DNA of 64,000 nt, taken from positions 9,891,024-9,955,023 of the forward strand of contig NC_044576.1 in NCBI RefSeq assembly GCF_901933205.1, read 5' to 3'. Numbering within the stretch: position 1 is the stretch's first letter; each line of letters opens with the position of its first letter. Below the pieces are notes generated by a model, which saw nothing but the letters and a program-made list of their open reading frames with translations, did no database searches and was not told where the DNA came from. This stretch comes from Camarhynchus parvulus (Eukaryota; Chordata; Aves; Passeriformes; Thraupidae). Both the position numbers and the translations under genes were made by a program. Below are positions 25,396-41,247 of this stretch, one piece after another.

Positions 25396-28300
25396 GAAAC
25401 TATAGGGTTTCTTTGAAGCATATTTTTTTGGGTGCTTCATTTTTTGTGTGAGCACACAGATAATGGGACAAGGGATTTGTCTATTCAGTAGGAAGAGTTA
25501 ATTGCCTCTATATTCTCTCCTCATGGGCAAACTGACCAATGCTCTCAGAGTTTGGTTGTTTTGTTGGGCTTTTTTTAATATCAAAAAGAAAAAGCAACAG
25601 CATGTAATGATGTATTTTAGAATCTCAGTTATTAAAGAGCACAACATTTGATTTTGCTGTTTGCTTCAGAGAAATTCTAATAATTAGTTTCAGTAATTAA
25701 TTTACACAAAAGTACTCTTCAAAATGTTTGGTGGGGTAGGAAAACTGATTGAAGCTGTTCAGGGGAATCAGAGTCATAAAATCAAATGATTCAACTAATG
25801 ATTTTTAAAATATCTTCACTGAAACACATGGGAGAAACTTCCCTCTCTGAGACACTTAAAATGGATCAAACTAAATCCTGAGAATTATCTTGAATCAGCC
25901 AATACCTGGACCTTCCTTTCACCCTCTCTGATAAACAGGACTACTAAAATTATTCCAGATTAAAAATTTCCCTGGCAACAGGTAGGCTATTCACTACACG
26001 TTAACTGGTGTAATAGTAAGTATACAGAATATTTGGTAATTTGCTCCATCTATGTCTAGACACAATAATGAAAATCATACATCCACACATCCCTTACAAG
26101 ATACTTGGTCTGTTTTTGATGAAATTATAAATCACAGTTAAAGAAAGGATAACAACTTAGAAAGAAGGTAATAAATCTATAGAAGGAATTCCACAATCGG
26201 CTAGATTCTCAGTGTCAACAACAAAAGAACATTTACACTCCAAATTTGCATAGATGCAGTTAAGTCCTTGAAGCCCTCAATGTACAGAAGTAAATACTTA
26301 AGACAAAATGTAAAGGTTAATTACTTTTCCATTTATTTGTAAAGAAAAACAAAACAAAGGAGGGAAACCCCCTAGGCTTGCTGTGAGTATTTGCATGGCT
26401 GTGGAAAGATTTATAACATAGCCTAGGAGGGGTCCATAGCATCCCCTCACCCACTATCAATTCCATAACCAAGGAAAACTTGATAAACATCCATCAAAAC
26501 CTCTTGTTATACAAATTATACATAGTGCTGAATAATGGAATAAACTATTGATTTTCTTTTCCTTTGAATGACTGAAGCCCGTGGCTGTGATCTTCATTGC
26601 AGAAGTGGAAAGATTGTTTCAAGCTTCTGCAAATAAATAATAGCAATGCTCCCACATTCAGGTTCAAGGTAACTTGGAAATTCCTACTGTTTACCTCCCC
26701 TGCAGCATGCAGACTCAGAGGATTAAGCTTGTCTCTTTTCAATTAATTTCTAAGATCTTAAATTACCTCTGCAGCTAATAAAATAAGCTACTACTCTTTG
26801 AGGCACTATGTTGGATATTAATGGGAAGGACTCAGTCTCACCAAGCAACACAAGCAATCTGTACTGATATTCACAATACTGTAAATCAGGACTGATTAAT
26901 TTTTACTACTATAGCCATAAATTCAGCAGAAGAAATAAACTTGTCTAATTTCAAATCAGTGAGTAGCCGATTGATATTATATTTTTAAGCTTATTAAGCA
27001 CCTGCAGAATGTATTTAAGAGTTTTACCAGATTCAGGCCAAAATGTTTATCATCAGGTGTCAGACAAATGCAGCACTTTTATTTCTCCCTGAATAACCCA
27101 TTTTTTTCAGCAATGAGATAAAGAAGCAAGTAGATATTAAATGCTGCTATATTGAGACATAGTTTTACTGATTTTCTCAGCATTCATAAATCAACACAAG
27201 CGTTCAACACATACAAGGACTTAAATTCATCCCAGAGTACCAGAAAATCAACAGGATGTCCACACAAAACACTTTGTCTCCATTCAGATAACTGGGAGAT
27301 GCTTTCTTACTGTATTTGCTAAAAATGTAATCCTGTTTCTATGAAAAGAGTCAAATGTAAATGAAGCTGCCTGATAGACCTCAGAGCTGATGGTGACAAG
27401 ATTATTTATGAGGTTTGCTCTAAATATATGTGGGAAATGATAAACCTGTGTGCTCACTGTCAGATCAGCCTCCCCCGGCACGCTGGGCCTGCAGTAAACA
27501 TTGCACATTACAGTCTGGTTACTTGATTACTGACATCAGCATAAGCTACTATAACCAATGAGTCTGATAAATATTCCCAGAAAAATCCCAAGGTTTCTCT
27601 GATATTATGCAGTTTTGACAGATCAGCAAACCCGTGTTAGCACTGTAATTGCAAAAGCTGTAATTTTGTTTTTATGTTACCAAAGCCTCTCATATCTCCT
27701 GTAAAGCTTCTTTCACACCCCTGCCTTTCCTGGCTCCACACACCACATCCATTTTACATTCCCATCTAAAAGACCAACCCCACATACCAGGTTTTCTGAT
27801 TGTGCTAAGGACCACACAAAAACACTGATGTAGCTGTGTGACCTACTTATACAATCTGAATTCTTTTCCTGGGCTTCCACAGCAGATATGACAAGGACTG
27901 CATTTGTCCCACAGTCTCAACTGCATGGCAGGTGACTGCAGCACTGTCCCAACTGAGGAACCACTGGGAGAACTGGGCTATGGAGAAATATATTCTTCTA
28001 CCCACCCGTGTAATTTCATTCACACAAGGGTTCCTGCAGAGCCCAGACTTGTCCTGCCTGAAATCCTGCTCCAGCTCTCAAGCCTGCTCCAGGTCTGCAC
28101 AGAGGCATCATGCTGCTTCTGCAGATGGACCTGCCTTTATCTGCAGGAATGCTGAAAATGCATTTATCTACGTTGGGCTTAGATGTTCTCAGTCATTAAG
28201 CACTTCCACTGAATTTCAGCAGCAATTGGCATGATTGGTGGTATAGAGCCCCTTGGAAATGCCAACCTCTGCATTGGCAAAAATGGTTCTTTCCCAGCTA

Positions 28301-31300
28301 TGTTACTACAAGGTATCATAAAGCTAAAGAGGAGAGGGAAAGGGAATCATTTACTGTCAAAACCCAAAAAGCACATTCATGACTCCCAAAACATGTGATC
28401 TGGAAAGTTTTTGGAATCATGTATATGAATTAGATTACTTATCTTGTCATAGGTGTAAAGTATTTCCCTTGACTGCAGTATTCTGTAGGTGAAAAAACCC
28501 TGTTCTGGTTAAATAAGTGACACAAATGTCTGTTGAAGTGGGATAAGCCTATGAGTTTCTTAGACATTACTATAGGGATTTTCACACTATTATTTCCAAA
28601 TGGTGTGGTGTTTGGTAATATGGGTCTGTAAAATATAACCAGCTTCACAGAAACATTAAATGGATTGCTAATAGCTCCCTCATCTTATGAACATATGACA
28701 TTTAATAAACATTTTTCACGCTAAATGTTACTTTATTCCTTCCACAGATCATTAAGCTGTCCTTCACTTGCCTACTACAAGAAAATGTTTCAGATGCAAT
28801 TCTGTTTACTGCTCTCTAAAGGCATAGAAAATTTTGTAGGTTTTTGTCAATTTCTTAAAACTAATTACTTTCTTCAACTTCAGGATAAGGAATGTACATA
28901 ATTTTGGGGGAAAAAAAAACCACACAGCCTTATTCCCCAATGTTTCAAGTAATTTAGTTCTACTGCAGTCAAAAAACAAACAGGCAGAAGCAGAGTGCAG
29001 GTATTTACACCACGATTTTACAATATTAACTGAAGGTTTTAGAAGCTGTGCACTGTACATCTCCAATGACAGGGAAGTTGATGTGTTTATTGATATCCAC
29101 ACCTTGTTGCCTAGAGAGCTGGTCTGAGATTTGCAGCAAAGACCTCAAGAGACTCAGAGATGTAGGACTCAGACCTTTTAGAAAGCTGCTGGGTTTTTTG
29201 TGTGTTGATTTGGGAACCTACTTTTCTTTAGGAATCAAATTTCGACACTAACAACTATATTTCCTGTACAGTTTCTTATGTTGCTTTATTTTAAATAACT
29301 TAGGATGAGGAAAGAGAATTACTTAAGCTTACTCCAATTACCCTGCACATTTTTTTTCACACATGGTCTAAGCTGCTGCATTACTGAGCCTCATTTCCAG
29401 CAGTTCTGTGCTACAGGCTCAGAAGACAATACACAAGCATAAAGTTTTCATCATAATTTTATCAATTTTTTATCAAATTTACTTCTTATGGGGAAGTACT
29501 TCTGCATGTCAGGAGTCTCTCAACTCACCCTCCTGAACCAACACGAGTTTAACACCAAAACCACCAATGTTCTTCCAAATTTACTGAGTCGTTTCTCCAG
29601 GAAACCAGGCATGGAAGTGCCTTTGTGCCTCAGATCCAGCTGCAGATAAGCAACCCACAAGTGTGTGGTGCTCAAAAGGGTTTGATTTGAAAGAGGCTGT
29701 TCTCAGCCATGTAGATCTGCCCTATTTGGTTGGGAAGAAGAGCAGAATCACTTCTCTTTGTTATTCCTTTCCATTTCACAGGGATACATACGTGGAAGCT
29801 TTAAAGACTATTCAGTGAACTTTATCAGAAAACACAGCCTTTGTCCAACATCTCTTATGATTCAAGGGAGGAAACAGAGAATGACAGTGCACAAAAATAC
29901 TCCCATTACTGTGCAATTCTCCCATGCCTGCAAAATGTATAGCATGGAACTGACCTGGGCACATCTCTCCTTTTTTCAATGCTAAGCCCCTCTAATAATT
30001 TTATAACTCAACTGTAGCATTGTGGTTTCTTTCGAAAAGCTGCTGCACCTTTGCTTGTCATCACAGCGTGCAAGCCATGCACATACACAGCACAGCTGGC
30101 TCTGCATTCATGCTCTGTGTGGTGATAAACATTACAGAGATGAAACTTCAGGTATGTATAAGTGCTAGAGAAACTACTTTTTTTTGTTTCTTTTTGCTAA
30201 CTGAAAAATTTCTATGAAGACACTTTGTGATTCTATAGAAACATTTTATGTAAAGCTGGTGAGTAAACACAGACACCTCAGGTGAATATTTTGCCATAAA
30301 CTGTTTTCAGATTCATAAAAAGGCTCCTTGAAGGGCAGACTGCTTCAGTACTCAAATTGAGTGCTCTCTCAAGTTACCTATCAGGTGCCCTTGCCAAACC
30401 AAATCCTTTGAGGTTGGTGCACTGTATGAGCAGTCCTAATTGAAATTCACTGGCAATTGTCAGCTTGTTTATGACATCAAACCCATATCAGAAGATGGGA
30501 ACAGAAGAGCTCTGTTTTCCTCTGAGCGAAAATGTTTTCTTGACATCTGAGGATGATTTGTTCAAGCTAATCAATACCAAGGCAGGTCTGATGGAGAAGC
30601 ACTGTGACTTGGACAAAGCTCTGTGGTGCACAGAGCACTCTGTCAGAAATGACAGACTTTTCAAGTGAGATACTGAGATATTGTTTGAGATGTGAAAGCT
30701 ACAGAGCTGAGGTATCAAGACCCCAAGGAAAAGTCTCTCCTACCTGGAGCTGTAAATGATGCCACTTCTATTTGACCATGGGTGCTGGCACACATATCCT
30801 GACAGCATCAGGCCAACGTGTGTTTACAACCCCACAGACAGTGTAATAAATAATGTCCCATATCATGCAGCCATGCAAATCCAATCATGGCTGTTTGCCA
30901 TGCCTTGCTTATGGAAATATATTCTGCTTAGAGGTGATTAGCTAATAATGTAAACAACCAAGTAACAGCAAAAATGAATGGCAAGAAATTATTTTCCTCA
31001 GAGTCTGGGCATCTTGTGTAATTTTAGATGCAAGCCATGAATTTATGACTTCAGATATGGAGGAAACAATGGGAAAATTACTTAACTGCTTATCTGTTTG
31101 AACACTGTTAAGGGTTCAAATCCTTTACTACCATGACTACATTAGAACATTAACTACTATAAATACCCATACCAAAGGTGGTCTGAAATCCTTAATGTTG
31201 GGGATGAACAATATGACTCATCCATGAGATTTAAAGCATACAGGGCTGTGATAAAAAGAATCATTAGCAGCTATCACCAGCAATAAAAAATAGCATATTG

Positions 31301-32179
31301 GAACAAAAGTGCATGATGTGCACACAACCCAAAACCACCTACAGCGAGCAGCAAAATGAAAGCTGCTGTTTGCCCTCATTTGTATATGGGGATGCACTGC
31401 AATTAATTGTTAGGAATGTAATGTGAGAATGGTGCCAAAGGGCCCCATATACAGAAATATTAAACTCATGGAGTGTAACTGCTCTCTCAGAGCCATTCAA
31501 ACAAATGAACTGCCTGTGCACAGAGCAGATGCAAGCCAGAACCACCAGGATGGTGCCTCGCGCTGGTGCCTGCAGCACTGGCAGTGACACCCAGGCCAGC
31601 TCAGCACTACTGCAGCACCCACACAGACCAGCATGGGGCAAAAAAGGAACAAAAGGGGGGAAAATTCATTCTACCACCTTCATAAACACAAACTACTATT
31701 TAATCTAGGCAAAGTGGCTTAGATGAACATGCAACTTAGGAAAGAGCTACTATGGCCTGTCTCCTGTGAGCTACCTCAGTAAAACCTGACCTTCAGATGA
31801 TCCAAGTGCACTTGTTTTCCTTCTTCTTGTTTCATCTCCGTTCCACAAACTTTAAGGTGCCTCCAAGAATTTAACAGTTCCCAATAAATCTCAGAGAACA
31901 TTCCCCCATCAAAGATCTTTTCCCTTCCAGGTTTGAGACACTTTATCTTACTCTGAATTAGATCTCAAAAGTATTGAGGAATACAATGTTTCCCTTATAA
32001 GACCTTACTACTAGGGCATAAATTATTTTGACAAACGAAAGCAGGGCAAAAGGAAGATCCATATTTTTTTCCACTACAACAAACCAGATGTGTCAGTAAG
32101 CAAATTAGTTTTGTAGGATAGTCTAGAAAACAGAAATAAAATAAAATAATGTTATAACCTGCTTAGATTAGTAGTTTTG

Positions 32180-32194
32180 TTTTTTTTTTTTTTT
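32180..32194. repeat. T15 homopolymer
   Basis: Fifteen consecutive T, preceded by TTTTG. On the NRG3 strand it is an A-run. No retroposon body was recognised beside it. Confidence 0.9.
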
Positions 32195-35100
32195 ATGGTT
32201 TGTTTCAATTCATAGGACTTTGCTCAGAACAAAGTTGTGAGCTGAAGTCACATCTTTTAACTCCTTCCTATTAGGGCTATTCAATTTTTACAAACCATCA
32301 GTGTGGAAAGAAGAGCTCTCCTTTTCCATGCCTGGCTCCATCTCTGCACCTTCCTCCACACTTTGAGCAACTCTTAAGCTCTGCAAATGAGAGGGTGAGG
32401 CAGCACAGCAGGCACCGAGTGCTCTGTGAGAACTGACCCAGGGCAGCCACAACCCCAGGGCAGGGCAGCCAGGGGTGCACACACACCTCAGAGGGCAGGG
32501 AAACCCCCAGGCACGGCTAAAACACATCAGTTGTCTGCCCCTGTGCTGCTCAAAGCATTTGTATCTCCACAAAGTAAATACAAATATAGAAAACATTTGT
32601 TTTTTTCATTTTCCTCGTCATTGGTAGAGCCAGGAGTATGGAAATTACTTTTTCATGAGAGGTTAATGAATTTTGAACCAAGGTCTGTACAAGAGGAAAA
32701 ATGAGTGAACACTACATCTACAACTTATAAAGTCTTCGGATAACGTGCTACCCACATGAAATAGGATTTCCACCGTAAAATGTCAGACTCTGAGAAATAA
32801 CACATTATAAGGTCACAAAATAAGAATTATTGCATCTCGCATGTAAATTCCAATAAAATCTCTAGGAAACACTACAAGCTATTTCTAGCAGAAGCACAGG
32901 ATACTGTATTGAAAGATCTTATCTTCTTAAGAAGTCAGAAAACCAACGGTGTAAGGGATCCAAAAAGGAGAAAATGCTTTCAAATTACAAGAGAAATAGA
33001 TAATATATCGGCATTTCAGAAGGAAAAAAAGAAATCCTGCTACCTATGGACATTTTTATTTTATTTTCCTTAGATAAAACTGCATTATGAATTCATTCAT
33101 TTAGGAATACAGTTTCACTGACACTAAGGTGGGCTAAATGGACTTGCATTTTATCTGCCAACTTAGCCTGCTAAATTGAGGCAAAACTGGCAAGTGACCT
33201 CACAACTGACAAGACCATGGCTGCTGTGCTGGAATCCCCCAAGAAAAATCCCATTTTTTTTACAATTGCATCATTACAGAGGAAATAGTCATAAAGGTGT
33301 GAAACACACTGTAATATGCTCACAAAGCTCAATATGGTGAAGGGAAAAGAGACAAAGACACACTTTGCTGGGATTTATACTTGAGGGCTGCAATTTCAGC
33401 TAGAGAGTAAGAGTAGCAGGAAAATTAACCGAAAGGATAGGGAAAAGGTGCCAAAGTTTAGCAGCATAATTTTCCAGTCTTTGCTCCAAACCCCACTGAA
33501 GCAGAATTGCTGCTGACCTGAGATGAAAACTATGATTTCACAGCAAGCTTTGGGACACTGAGTGTGCTAAACAGAGTATCATCATTTTTTTTCCTTTTTA
33601 AAATTTATTTTATTTTGCCTGTATATGGTTTCAAAATTAGGAAGTCCAGCTATCACTTCTTTTTTCTCTAGTTACACATCTGTTTTACTGTTACATTGGT
33701 GGCAGGGTTGTGAAGGGGATACAAAGGTGTTATAATCTGTTAGAAAGACAAGTCCCTTTACAATGGCATGGAATTGCCAGGTAGCCTAAGGCTGGCGTTC
33801 AGTGAGTAGATTCCCCCTGCATCACTCTAACCAAGTTCATTAATCAGATTGCCAAGGTATTTTTGCTTTGGAACATGGCTGGGTCAGAAAACAGCAGAAA
33901 TCAGTGCTCTAGAATACTCTACTGATCCAAATCCTCCCTTTTCCAGAATATTCAAAGAAGGAGAAGTATTACTTTTCCAAGGAGCTGCAAGGCTCTAGCA
34001 AATAATCTCAATTATCTGTATTTTGTGGGACTCTGGCTGCAGATCTTCCCAGTCAGCTGTTCCACTCACCACATTTACCAGAAGCAGCCTGTTTCCCTAG
34101 AATGCTGTACAGAATAACAATCTCATGCTATTGCTTCCTCAGTCCATTAATTCAAATATGGTTTGAAATCAGTGAGAAACAAGGGGACTCTACTGCTGCT
34201 TAAGATGGCAACAGCAGCAGCTGCAGAAGCAGGTATTTACATTTCTAAGTAGCTTTACAAAGGATCAGTAAACACCCCAGCACCAATGAAAAAGCAAATT
34301 TCTTACTTTACTATAAAACCATTACCTCTGCCTAGTATGCAGATAAAAACAAAGTTTTTTTTTTCTCCAGACATATTTCTGAAGAATTCAGTAGCTTGTA
34401 ATATCAGAGAACACTGTCAGCAGCAGCAACACAGTTCCCTCAAAAGAAAACAGTTGTCCATTGCAACCTGCTGTCTCCTCCTTTATTCTGCAGCTGTGCA
34501 CTTTCAAGAAAATTTTAAACTGAAAAACCAGCTGTCTCTATTTTTCATTTGCCAAATGCCTTCCCATTAAGGATTAGAGAGTCTCTTCCCTTAAATAAAA
34601 CAGAAAAGAGAACTTAACATGATTAAAACAAACTTCAGCACCTAAATACCTTTGTAAAAGACCTCAACACCTTTACAGTTGTAAAACAAAGTTAAAGTCA
34701 CTTTCAAATTGGCAATCAGTCATCTTAGATTGGCACCTCTTAAGTGCTCTTGAAAATTTTATTTCTTTGGGGTAACATCTAGATCATGGGGACAAGTGAT
34801 TCCTGCCCCAAGCCTCACATTCACACATTCAGCCAGGCTGAAGCAGGAACACCTGCACTCAGCTATTGGTGCAGGGAAGCACAGCCACACATGAATTACC
34901 AGAGTCTAGCAACACCTCGTGCTCTTGTAGCTGGCTCTTCCCTGACATTGCTGTTCCTGCCCCTGCCAGGTACTTCAGGTCAGCTCTCAGACACCTACAT
35001 TTGCTACAATCATATCTATTTTTGTAAATTTATATATATTTGCTCTGTTTTGCTAGGTGCCTACTCCCACTTTTGCCAAACAGCTGCACTAGCAGAAAGC

Positions 35101-38100
35101 TCACAGGGCACCAACCAACAGCTGGAGCCTGTACTCTCATGGGGGAAATTTCTTTGGAGATCCAGCAATTGCAGAAGGCCAAAGGCAGCTCATCTGAGCC
35201 ACCTGTAGGATCACATTAGGCCCAGCTGAGACCTTAAACCCATCTTAAACTTCAAGCTACAAAACCTGCTTTTTCTAATATGTAAGAATTTTCCTTTGGT
35301 TTTCAGTCTAAATTTATACTGCACCAACTTAGGCCTATTCATTCTTGCACAAACAATCTTTCAGCTTCAATCATTCTTATATTTCCTTTATATTTATCCA
35401 CTTGGCGTATTTATAGACCCAATGACATCTCTGACATATTTCCCAGGCCATCATTCCATACAGCTGCAATTTCCTGACAGGCATTGGAACATCTATCAAT
35501 TACTGTACTGGATCAGCAATATTTCACTCAAAGAATGGCATTCAAATACTTTTAAAAAAACTGATCACTGCTTCCACCACCACTTCCTACATTCCTATAA
35601 AATACAGTATCTTAAAAGAGCCAAAAGTTTATCATGTACCTATTGGTGCTGGGAGAATCACTGGACACTGGACACAAACCAAACCCCTCCATCCATTACC
35701 AGCATCAAGGAGGTAACAGGCAGTGATAGAGCCCTTGAGTCAGACTCCTCACAGGACAGGAGAACATCAGGTCTGCCCTCAAAAGTGCAAGTTCACCCAA
35801 ACAGGAGCAGCAAGGACTGTGCTGGGTGGCACACCAAACTGTCACTATGAAGCCAGAGATTTTCCTTAAATCCCTTCTGCCTATGAAGGAAATGTCTCCC
35901 CCACTAAATAGATTTTATCTTGAATTATAAACCAGAGAGAATGTAATAGAGAAAATGTGTTCCCGTCATATTTGTGTGACAGCTTACAGATAAAGTAAAT
36001 CAAAACAGTTTAAAATCTAACTCTTTCCTATAACCAAGATCTGCAGTGAGGAACAAGGCTTAGAATAAAAATATTTTGGCTTTAGAAAGGAATAAAAAAC
36101 TCAAGACAGAGGTCTTAAGATTGCACTTCTGAAAGCAACTTTAAAAAAAAATCACGTTGCGGTAATTACAGGTTATGTACACGCGTAGTCACACAAGAAA
36201 TTCAGTCATATGCTGTGCTTTTCTCTGTCTTTTGTGTAGGTGCTAAACACAGACATTATAACACAAATACATTTTTATTTCTCTTTTTTTTTTTCTTTTT
36301 GTTATTTTTTCTAATGCTGTTTAAATTGCTTGGACAACTTACAATAGAAATTTTGATGTCTCGCTGACTTCTCTTTCCTGTTCAGTCTGCAGCTGCAGCA
36401 AGTTTAAATATATGCAGAGTAATTACACAGGAGTTGGTGAATACTTGCTTGACAACAATCACAGTACCTGAAGAAATGCTTGCTGAAGAATTAATATGAG
36501 TTGAGGCCTGGAACATGAACCTTCTTTCTAGAAGATAATCTCAGTCAATGCTAGAGTCATATACGAATCTCTACTAAGTGTCTGAAGACAGACAGAAATG
36601 ACAAATGCCATAAAAAAAGACACACAGCCCTAGTCTGCCTGACTTGAAGTCAGTGTCACTGTGATGGAGCCTGATTAGCTGCTCTGAAATGGCACATTTT
36701 CATTTTCTTACAGCCCATTAGGTTGCTTTTAACAAAATTAAACACACTGCGGGGCAAAATAACCAAGTAAACCAAAACAAAACACTTACACTGTTTATAA
36801 ACATTTTCTTAAGAAATTGCCATTTTGAGGATAAATGTTTCTCTCTTGAGCAAACTAGACATCATTCTTCCCAGATCCTGCCTTTGGACATCCCCAGAAC
36901 TGGGATGGGGGAGAGCAGGCTATTTCTATGAAATACATTCACTAAAAATACACCACACCTAACTGGACACTACTAAATAAAATACATTGGACAACAAGGG
37001 AAAACTAACCATAACAATAACAATACAAACCAAACTCCACCATGATGAGTAAGATGAATTAGATTAATTAGCATCCATCTCAGCTGAGTTAATGTTACAG
37101 GATGCTACAGCTTTGGATCCCATTCACTGCTTTTCCTAGGTTGTGCTAATTTCTGCTTTCTCTGCCCACAGCCACTGAGTTCAGCCTGCTCTCTCTTGAT
37201 CCTGTTTATTTTTGTATAAAACCCCACACATAGGACATGGCTTCCCAGTTTTTTACACATGCTAGCAGGAGAAGGGTGGCAGTGGAATTTTAAGGCGTTG
37301 CTAAAGTTTCAGAGTCAGGATGCTCTGCTCCGCCATGACCTCACCCCTGCTTCAAGGGGGAACAGCAGAGATGTTAGACATGAGAATGGACAGCACACCT
37401 TGTGCCTGGCCTTGGCAGCCACTGCCCCACTCTCACCTGGAGTGCAAAGAAAGCAAAACTGAAGCCCTCAGCACTGGGCAGCAGGAGGTGCTGGTACCAG
37501 CAGACACAGCACATCACATCTCTGTGTGCTGGTCCTTCCCTGGAAGGGAGTGCTCAATGCAGCTGGGAAAGATGCTACCTGGGATGGAAAGGCACAATCC
37601 TTGCAAGTTGTTCTGGACTGCACTTCACTGCTAAATGGTGTATTTTAGTGCATTTTCATCTTGGGAAAAAAAAAGGCTGACTGCTTACATTTTTTTTTTC
37701 TCAAGCTATGCCATGAAGAAATATAATTTGCCTTTTAATAGAAATGTCAAGGACCCATTCCCTCCAATTTGCTATATAGATTTTTTAAATCCCATACAAA
37801 AATGTTATAAGTTTAATTGGAAAAGACAGCATGACAGCATAATTTTATACAACTGGTTACAATTATTACAATAGCAGCTTCCACAGAGCTCTCAGTGATT
37901 TTTCAAGAGCATTTACAAACATAAAGTGTGAGTTAGGGAAAAAAAAGTAATTTGCTACAGCTGTGCAAAGTGTATTAAGGAAATCAATCAGCAGTGACAC
38001 AGATATTTAGAAATGAGAGATATTTTGCCCATCTGAGAGCACAACTGTAAGATTTGGTGACATTAATAGGCTTTTTTTAAATGACCAGATTAAATAAAGC

Positions 38101-41100
38101 ACTATATTTTAGCTCAGATATATGGCACATAAAAAAAAAAGGCAGACAAATGGGTTAGAAAACTATTCTGGTTGTTTTTTTCACTTATGGGGAGAGTGAG
38201 ATCAATATGACAGAGCATGAGCCTAGGAAAAAATGATGACAAAGGCACCTCTCTGGCAGCCTTAGTGCTGCAGTTGTGAACAAGTTCCTTCTGTTCAGAC
38301 AGAAGGATTTGCTCCTTCTTTTGCAACCATAATGGCATCAAAGATATCCAAGTATTGCCAGCTTGTTTCCCTAACTGCTAATTTCACAGAAGGTTCAGTT
38401 CTGGCTAAGCCCTTGGGTCAAAACTAATGTTATTATTATATGCAACAGACACAAAGCCTTTATTTCAACAGATGATGCAGCATGGAGACTTACATGAAAG
38501 ACTAGAAAATCAAGCAACTTATTTCTTAAAAGGCATGTTGAACTGTTGAACATGGATACTAAAAGGAGCTTTGAGAGCATAAGGGCAGTAAGAGAACAGA
38601 ACACTTTACTTAATTAGACAATAATGAAAAAAGCTTATTAGGGAAGTTTAACACACTCACAGAGAAGTTTATAGAAGACAGCAACCCAGTTCTTTTCCTG
38701 AAGTGATTTTATGGTGATAAAAGTTCTGCAGATTCATTATGCTCTAGATTTATTCTTTATTTACTTTTGAAGATATTCTCATGGGCCAAAGCACTCTCTT
38801 GACCTTGAACTTTGTGCTTTTGTCATTAGATTTCTAACACACTGAACCAGATCAGAATAATACAATAAAGACAGGCTGTAAAGAAACTGAGCTGTGAGTA
38901 ATACATGTAAATTATGTGGAAAAGGGACCTGTGAGAGTTCCACCTGTGAGGGTGGAAGACGGACAAAATTGCTTTGCTTCTTCAGGGAGAGGGGCAGGCA
39001 TACCAGTATTTATACAGCAGGCAAATTAATTGGCTTTTGCTGAGCTCTGTGCTGCTGCAGCTAAACTGCTTCCACAACCTGACCTACATAACTTCCAATC
39101 TGCTTGGGAATTTCCTCATTCAGCCACAGGACAGCACAGCACACACGAACTGCAGAAATGATCTTGGAAAGTGATACAGCCCCATATGAAATAAATGTCT
39201 TGCAAGCAAATTACAACTTCATAAAATATATTTGCGGCACAAAATTAATCAGTTAAACCAGAAATTGCTGGATTAAAACTCATATAATACAGTCAGAAAA
39301 CTGGTAGAGTAATTTAAAAGTACTGTCAATGGCAATTAGCAATAAGCATCTAATTTATGGGATGCTCCATATCCATATCCAGGGCTTTGCAGCAACACTT
39401 ACATTTATACACTGACAGCCCTCATTTCTCAGTCTCCTAATTTGCCTGGTGTACTCAAAACTAGAAAAAGCCTGTAAGTTACCCTGCCATATGAAAGATA
39501 CAAGTTTATTTTCCAGATTGCCTACTCTGAAAATGGCCAAAAAGTAGCTACCACATAGGTTTGATAGAAAGGAAGTCTCATGAAAGCAGAATTTCTGTAT
39601 AGGGCTGGTTGAGCTCTAGACTCTGTCCCATTTGCAGGATCTGCACTCAGTCTCAATGCACATGTGTAATTTAAGGACAGATTCTAGGAAAATTCTATAT
39701 AGTTTTGGGGGTCAAATGTTCTTCCACAACCCTGAGTAGATCTGTAAAATCTCCCAGTAACAGTCCCTCCTCTTGTGCCAACCAGAAGCTGGACAGGGAA
39801 TCAGATACAAACAGCTGCTATCTCACCAACTAGTTTTCATCTTACCTCCCATCCATCACCAGCTTTCCAGTCCAGTGTTTGTTCTCAGTTTCCTACCCAC
39901 TACCAAGATAATCAAACCAAGTAAAACACTAAAAATATCACTTGGGATTCAAAAGAGAAAGAACTCACAGCCCTAAAACTATCTATGAAATGTACAGCAG
40001 CCATTCATTTCTTTCTGGGCATTTCAGAGGTATTAAGAAGTTAATTTTCACATAGTCCAGGTATAATTTTAAAAAAATTACTTATGACATATAGGAGCCT
40101 ACATATTATTAAATATCGACAGATATGCCAAAACTCCTCTAATAATTTTGTACTTTCTCTTTACTTTTTACTTTTGTGTGAGAGGTTTTGTATTCTTACA
40201 GAGCAGACACATTATTTTACATTCAAATACTGGTGCAGCTGCTGGTACCTAAGGCTTGAGAGATGTATGGATAGTAACACAAGTGCAAAATAAAAGAGTA
40301 CATTTGGATGCATATCAAACAGCAGCTGCATCAGTCAATCAAACTGCTGGACAACAGAGTCAAGTCTACAGATAAATGTAAAATACAGTTCCTCAGCCAG
40401 ACCAGCTTCTTCAGAAAAATACATTATGCATTTCCCAGTACTGACATGGATAATGTAGTACTTTTCTCCTCGACCAAAGCATGCCACACAATTTGTTTTC
40501 TAAGCCAACTTGTGTTAAAGCAGAAAAGAATAGCCATTCTTCTGAATTGCTATCAATAAAAAAGCAGCTCCTGTGTCAGTCAGCTTGTGCAACAATAAAA
40601 AACCAGATATGTATCAATGTCAGAATCTCAGCACATCCCACTCTGCACACAAAACATCCTCAGTTTTTATACACAGTCACTGTTGCAGGATGCACACACT
40701 GCTGCTTCCCAGTTACTTCACTTATTCTGACATCTCATTTTTACAGTGTAAATACCACACTCTGCCCTAAAGAAAACCCCTCTGTGTATGCCTTTTTTGT
40801 CATGAACAGGAGACCAAAATGAATGACCAAAGCAGTCCCACTCAAACCTGATAACTTCATGCAATTGCTTTTTAGTCTTTATCAATCAAAACTACTGAAA
40901 TAAAAATAATGGTATAGAGGAGAGCTCTGAATTGAATTCTTGATTGAAAATCTGTAGCAAAATCCAGCCTTATCTGAACACAGCTCTCATTAACAACTCT
41001 GGCACTAAATGGCATTTTGAATTTACCATGCACTAGGGAGGAGCAGATATAAATCAGGGCACCCTGTGGTCATCACCTAGGAATTAACATTCTAGTGCAT

Positions 41101-41220
41101 TGATCAAGCAGCTGTGTCTATTCCAACTTTTCTTTCACTTCTACCTTTTTATGGCCAGCAATTTAAAACACTCAGGAACCTCAGAGCATCCCCAAGTCCC
41201 TGCTCAGCAATGTGCCTAAC

Positions 41221-41247
41221 CCCAGAGCCAGATCCTGACCCTGAGCC
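41221..41247 (-). repeat. Degenerate hexamer repeat (GGNTCN)
   Basis: On the minus strand four imperfect hexamers GGCTCA, GGGTCA, GGATCT, GGCTCT are followed by GGG. In one frame they read as alternating Gly-Ser. The surrounding ORF (- 41149-41376) has no other protein-like property, so I treat this as a short tandem repeat. Confidence 0.6.

Noticed and set aside
35296..35850. 184-codon + strand ORF, the longest in the window
   Set aside because: It has no recognisable domain, biased low-information composition, and no promoter or splice support. A 184-codon chance ORF is not surprising in 64 kb of six frames.
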